A stretch of DNA of 64,000 nt from Lysobacter sp. cf310 (GTDB lineage Bacteria; Pseudomonadota; Gammaproteobacteria; Xanthomonadales; Xanthomonadaceae): assembly GCF_900114355.1 (NCBI RefSeq), contig NZ_FOSS01000003.1:431215-495214 (forward strand), written 5' to 3'. Shown one piece after another: positions 61,064 to 64,000 of the stretch. The notes under the pieces are model-generated. The model saw nothing but the letters and a program-made list of their open reading frames with translations. It searched no databases and was not told where the DNA came from. The position numbers were made by a program, and so were the translations under genes. The first letter of the stretch is position 1, and each line of letters opens with the position of its first letter.

Positions 61064-61537
61064 ATGCGCGAAATCCAGATCGTCGACGCCGCCGAGCTGG
61101 CCGCCTTGTACGCCGCGGCCGGCTATGCCGTGGTCGTCGACGGCGACGCGATCGCGCTGCGGGTCGGCGAGCCCGCGCCGGATCTGGAGGCCTACCTGCC
61201 GGCCGACGCCTATGTCCTGGTCAGCGCCTGGAACCCGGCCTCGGAGCCGCGTTCGGACGCGGCCAACGAGGCCGCCGACGCGGCCCTGGTCGCGCGCCTG
61301 GACGCGGCCGGCATCGCCCGCCAGGCGGCCTGGGCCAGCGCGCCCGACGGCCAATGGCGCGAACCGGGCTGGCTGCTGACCGGAATCGAACAGCCCGTCG
61401 CCGACCGCCTGGCCGCCGACTTCGGCCAGGCCGCGGTGCTGGCCTGGCGACGCGGCCAGCCGGTGCGCCTGCGCATGCTGCTGGCGCCGCCCGGCGCGGC
61501 CGCGGCGCAGGCCCATACCGATTGGGTCCTGCCCTAA
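61064..61537 (+). CDS. DUF3293 protein
   Basis: A 157-residue protein of unknown function. Features of DUF3293 are AYVLVSAWNPASEPRSDAAN, ALVARLDAAGIARQAAWASA, PGWLLTGIEQPVADRLAADF and QAAVLAWRRGQPVRLRMLL. Cytoplasmic, no Cys. The start at 61064 (MREIQIVDAAEL) precedes the first conserved strand; an upstream in-frame extension is Arg-rich and rejected. In related genomes such a gene is often found next to ccmA, which starts 82 bp further on. Confidence 0.82.
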   Translation: MREIQIVDAAELAALYAAAGYAVVVDGDAIALRVGEPAPDLEAYLPADAYVLVSAWNPASEPRSDAANEAADAALVARLDAAGIARQAAWASAPDGQWREPGWLLTGIEQPVADRLAADFGQAAVLAWRRGQPVRLRMLLAPPGAAAAQAHTDWVLP

Positions 61538-61619
61538 GCGCTCGTTCGGGTAGGAGTGCGGCGCGCGACTGGCGGTAAACTAGCCGGCTACGCGGCCCAC
61601 CGCCGCCCGCGCCCGACCG

Positions 61620-62351
61620 ATGACCCCACTCGACCGCCCCGCCCCTGCGTTGCTGGAAGCCCGCGGCCTGCGTTTCGCGCGCAACGACGAACCCGTGTTC
61701 GGGCCGCTGGATTTCTCGGTCGACGCCGGCGAAGCCCTGCTGGTTCAGGGCGGCAACGGCGCCGGCAAGACCACCCTGCTGCGGGTGCTGGCCGGCCTGC
61801 TGCGCGCCGACGGCGGCGAGATCGACATCGACGGCGAACGCGCGCGCGCCGCACGCCGGGCGCGCGCGATCGCCTACCTGGGCCACCTGCCCGGGCTCAA
61901 GGCTGACCTCAGCGCGCTGGAGAACCTCAACTTCCTGTGCGGCCTGCAGGGCCGCCGCCGCGCGCAGCTGCCGGAGAACGCGTTGGCGATCGTCGGCCTG
62001 GCCGGCTACGAGGACGCGCTGGCGCGGCAGCTGTCGGCCGGACAGAAGAAGCGCCTGTCGCTGGCGCGGCTGTGGATGTCGCCGGCGCCGCTGTGGCTAC
62101 TGGACGAGCCCTACGCCAACCTCGACCTGGACGGCATCGAACTGGTCAACCGCATGGTTCAGGCACACCTGCGCGACGGCGGCGCGGCCCTGGTCACCAC
62201 CCACGGCGCCTACGCCGCGCCACCGGTGCGCACGCGCATGCTGGTACTGGGCGAGGCGTCGCGCTCGGCCGATGCCTTATCGGTATCGGTTGCGACGCCG
62301 AACGCCGGGCCAGGGACGGTCGGGCCGGGCCAGCCGGAGCCGACGCCATGA
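61620..62351 (+). CDS. ccmA: Heme exporter ATPase CcmA
   Basis: A 243-residue ABC ATPase of cytochrome c maturation system I. With CcmB and CcmC it releases holo-CcmE for haem delivery in the periplasm. Walker [19 protein letters not shown] (near 43-60), signature [15 protein letters not shown], Walker [14 protein letters not shown] and the His switch TTHG are all present. The 25-residue Ala/Pro-rich tail after the domain is unusual. ccmB begins 46 bp later. Confidence 0.95.
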   Translation: MTPLDRPAPALLEARGLRFARNDEPVFGPLDFSVDAGEALLVQGGNGAGKTTLLRVLAGLLRADGGEIDIDGERARAARRARAIAYLGHLPGLKADLSALENLNFLCGLQGRRRAQLPENALAIVGLAGYEDALARQLSAGQKKRLSLARLWMSPAPLWLLDEPYANLDLDGIELVNRMVQAHLRDGGAALVTTHGAYAAPPVRTRMLVLGEASRSADALSVSVATPNAGPGTVGPGQPEPTP

Positions 62352-62397
62352 GCGGCAAGGACGGCATGCCGATGCGAGCCACAACGCGAGCAGTTCC

Positions 62398-63123
62398 ATG
62401 ACGCCGAACCCGACCATTCGCGCGCAGCGCCCCGGCACGGCCGCCCTGCCCGGCCTGATCGGCGCCGCGCGCGCCCTGCTCGCGCGCGATCTGCGCCTGC
62501 TCTGGCGGCGCCGCGGCGACGCCCTGCAGCCGGCCCTGTTCGCCCTGCTGGTGGTGGTGCTGTTCGCGCTCGCCCTGGGCGGCGAGGCCCAGTCCTTATC
62601 TAAGGTCGCCGGCGCGGTGCTGTGGCTGTCGGTGCTGCTGGCCGGCCTGCTCGCCCTGGACACCCTGTTCCGTGGCGACGCCGAGGACGGCTCGCTGGAG
62701 CAGTGGATGCTGGCGCCGGTGCCGCTGGGCTGGCTGGTCGCGGTGCGCACCTTCATGCACTGGGCCACCACCGCCCTGCCGCTGCTGATCGCCACGCCGT
62801 TCCTGGCCGAGCTGCTGCACCTGCCGCGCGCGCAGTTGCCGGTGCTGCTGGCCTCGCTGGCGCTGGGCACGCCTTTGCTGAGTCTGCTCGGTGCGGTGGT
62901 CGCCGCGCTGACGGTCGGGATGCGGCGCTCTGGTATCCTGGTGGCCTTGTTGGCGCTGCCGCTGTACGTGCCCGTGCTGGTGTTCGGAGCGGGCAGCGTG
63001 GCCGCCTCGGCCCAGGGGCTGGACGCCACCGGCGGGCTGCTGATGCTCGGCGCCGGCCTGGTGGTGGCGCTGGTGCTGGCACCGCTGGCCGCCGCCGCCG
63101 CGATCCGGATCGCCCTGAACTGA
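62398..63123 (+). CDS. ccmB: Heme exporter permease CcmB
   Basis: A 241-residue membrane protein with six predicted helices (ALQPALFALLVVVLFALALG, KVAGAVLWLSVLLAGLLALD, ALPLLIATPFLAELL, LASLALGTPLLSLLGAVVAA, ILVALLALPLYVPVLVFGAG, LLMLGAGLVVALVLAPLAAA). The FRGDAEDGSLEQWMLAPVPL segment between helices 2 and 3 is the CcmB signature that contacts CcmA. The start at 62398 gives the usual length (about 220-240). Confidence 0.94.
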   Translation: MTPNPTIRAQRPGTAALPGLIGAARALLARDLRLLWRRRGDALQPALFALLVVVLFALALGGEAQSLSKVAGAVLWLSVLLAGLLALDTLFRGDAEDGSLEQWMLAPVPLGWLVAVRTFMHWATTALPLLIATPFLAELLHLPRAQLPVLLASLALGTPLLSLLGAVVAALTVGMRRSGILVALLALPLYVPVLVFGAGSVAASAQGLDATGGLLMLGAGLVVALVLAPLAAAAAIRIALN

Positions 63124-63241
63124 CCGCTCGCCCGCGGCCGGTCCGGGCCCCGAGCCCGGTCGCGACGAACCGATCACCGCCCGCGCGGTCCTACCACCGC
63201 GCTCCCAACACGCCCGTCGCCGGGACGGACCGAAACGCTGC

Positions 63242-64000
63242 ATGAATCCACTCGTCCGCTGGTTCCACCAACTCGGTTCGCCGCCCACCTTCGACCGCTT
63301 CGCCGCGCGTTGGGCGCCGTGGGCCTACCTGTCCGGCCTGCTGGTCATGGCCTGGGGCCTGTACGGCGCCTTGTTCGTGGTACCCGCCGATTACCAGCAG
63401 GGCGACAGCTTCCGCATCCTCTATATCCACGTGCCCAGCGCCTGGATGAGCATGGCGGTGTTCGCGCTGATGGCCGTCTACGCCGCGATCGCGCTGATCT
63501 GGCGGATCAAGCTGTGCGAGATCCTGGCCATGGCCTGCGCGCCGATCGGCGCCGCCTTCACCGTGATCACCCTGGCCACCGGTTCGATCTGGGGCAAGCC
63601 GATGTGGGGCACCTGGTGGGACTGGGACCCGCGCCTGACCAGCGAGCTGATCCTGCTGTTCCTCTACCTGGGCGTGATCGGCCTGTACAACGCCATCGAC
63701 GATCGCCGCGCCGCCGCGCGCGCGGCCGGCCTGCTGGCGATCGTGGGCGTGGTCCTGCTGCCGGTGATCCGCTACTCGGTGGAGTGGTGGAACTCGCTGC
63801 ACCAGGGCCAGACCATCCGCCTGCTGGGCGAATCGAGCATGGACGCGAGCATGATCGCGCCGCTGATCTGGATGATCGTGGGCACCAAGCTGTGGTTCGT
63901 CGGCGCCCTGCTCGCGCGTGCGCGCGCCGACAACCTGCGCCGCGAATCGGGCAAGGCCTGGGTCGCGCAACTGGCCGGCGCGGCGCGCCGCGAGGGCCCG
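63242..64000 (+). CDS. ccmC: Heme transporter CcmC, cut by window end
   Basis: The first 253 residues of CcmC, which loads haem on CcmE. Seen: TM helix YLSGLLVMAWGLYGALFVVP, the haem-binding WGTWWDWDPRLTSELILLFL motif (Trp-rich WWD), YIHVPSAWMSMAVFALMAVY with His 60-type ligand, and VEWWNSLHQG with a second conserved His. The frame runs open to the end of the window, so the stop codon (and likely ccmD) lie beyond. CcmC usually has about 240-260 residues, so little is missing. Confidence 0.95.
   Translation, partial: MNPLVRWFHQLGSPPTFDRFAARWAPWAYLSGLLVMAWGLYGALFVVPADYQQGDSFRILYIHVPSAWMSMAVFALMAVYAAIALIWRIKLCEILAMACAPIGAAFTVITLATGSIWGKPMWGTWWDWDPRLTSELILLFLYLGVIGLYNAIDDRRAAARAAGLLAIVGVVLLPVIRYSVEWWNSLHQGQTIRLLGESSMDASMIAPLIWMIVGTKLWFVGALLARARADNLRRESGKAWVAQLAGAARREGP

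Noticed and set aside
1-64000. CRISPR array
   Set aside because: The only regularly spaced repeats are REP units with irregular spacing and a 154-bp tandem repeat; no short repeat/unique spacer pattern and no cas genes.

Overview
The window is very GC-rich chromosomal DNA from a gammaproteobacterium of the Xanthomonadaceae/Lysobacteraceae. A Lysobacter-like organism is the best guess. This rests on the gene content (a bacterial-killing type IV secretion system of the Xanthomonas type, a SusC/OAR-like TonB receptor under LacI control, RNase E with a Pro/Ala-rich tail), on clusters of GTAG-type REP palindromes of about 24 bp, and on the scpA-scpB-rluB and DUF3293-ccmABC neighbourhoods. The species assignment is inference; no database search was possible.

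Left part (1-38 kb). The window opens with rluC (cut by the edge) divergent from rne, followed by a GacA/UvrY-like response regulator, an M28 peptidase lipoprotein, an ankyrin protein, a PEP-mutase/isocitrate-lyase-like enzyme, a phospholipase-D family protein, a class IV aminotransferase, tRNA-Ser(UGA), and a LysR regulator divergent from an azoreductase. From 13.7 to 26.0 kb lies a seven-gene glycan-utilisation locus, all on the minus strand: a LacI repressor, a TonB receptor, a GH144-type endo-beta-1,2-glucanase lipoprotein, a sugar-binding lipoprotein, two ABC permeases and a large multidomain putative glycosidase. Two near-identical LacI-type operators are visible, one upstream of lacI and one upstream of the receptor gene. 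Then come bolA and yciI, a secreted metzincin-like protease, scpA-scpB-rluB, a Zn-ribbon protein, an FAD oxidoreductase, a lipase-like lipoprotein, a YbaK-type deacylase and the omega-amidase yafV. REP clusters sit at about 10.1-10.4, 13.4-13.6 and 36.8-37.1 kb.

Right part (38.1-59.3 kb). A complete X-type T4SS is encoded entirely on the minus strand. In transcription order it runs virB7-B8-B9-B10-B11, virB1-B2-B3-B4-B5-B6, a DUF4189 protein, three immunity-lipoprotein/effector pairs, a small XVIPCD protein with a 96-residue partner, and virD4. The effectors carry peptidoglycan-directed N-termini (two GH19-like muramidases and one M23-like peptidase), a peptidoglycan-binding module and the Q-rich XVIPCD secretion domain that VirD4 reads. 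The proposed working model is as follows. VirB2/B5 form the pilus and VirB7/B9/B10 the core complex, with VirB7 carrying the N0 domain typical of this class. VirB4, B11 and D4 energise transfer, and periplasmic lipoproteins protect the producer from sibling cells. A consensus -35 box and a 24-bp palindrome between virB11 and virB1 suggest a second regulated promoter. The small XVIPCD protein with its partner, and the M23 effector with its immunity protein, look the least described.

Right edge (59.7-64 kb). A YbdL-type aminotransferase, DUF3293, ccmA, ccmB and the first part of ccmC (cytochrome c maturation). YbdL and YafV act in one pathway (transaminase plus omega-amidase) and flank the T4SS on the same strand, which suggests the T4SS block was inserted between two formerly neighbouring genes.
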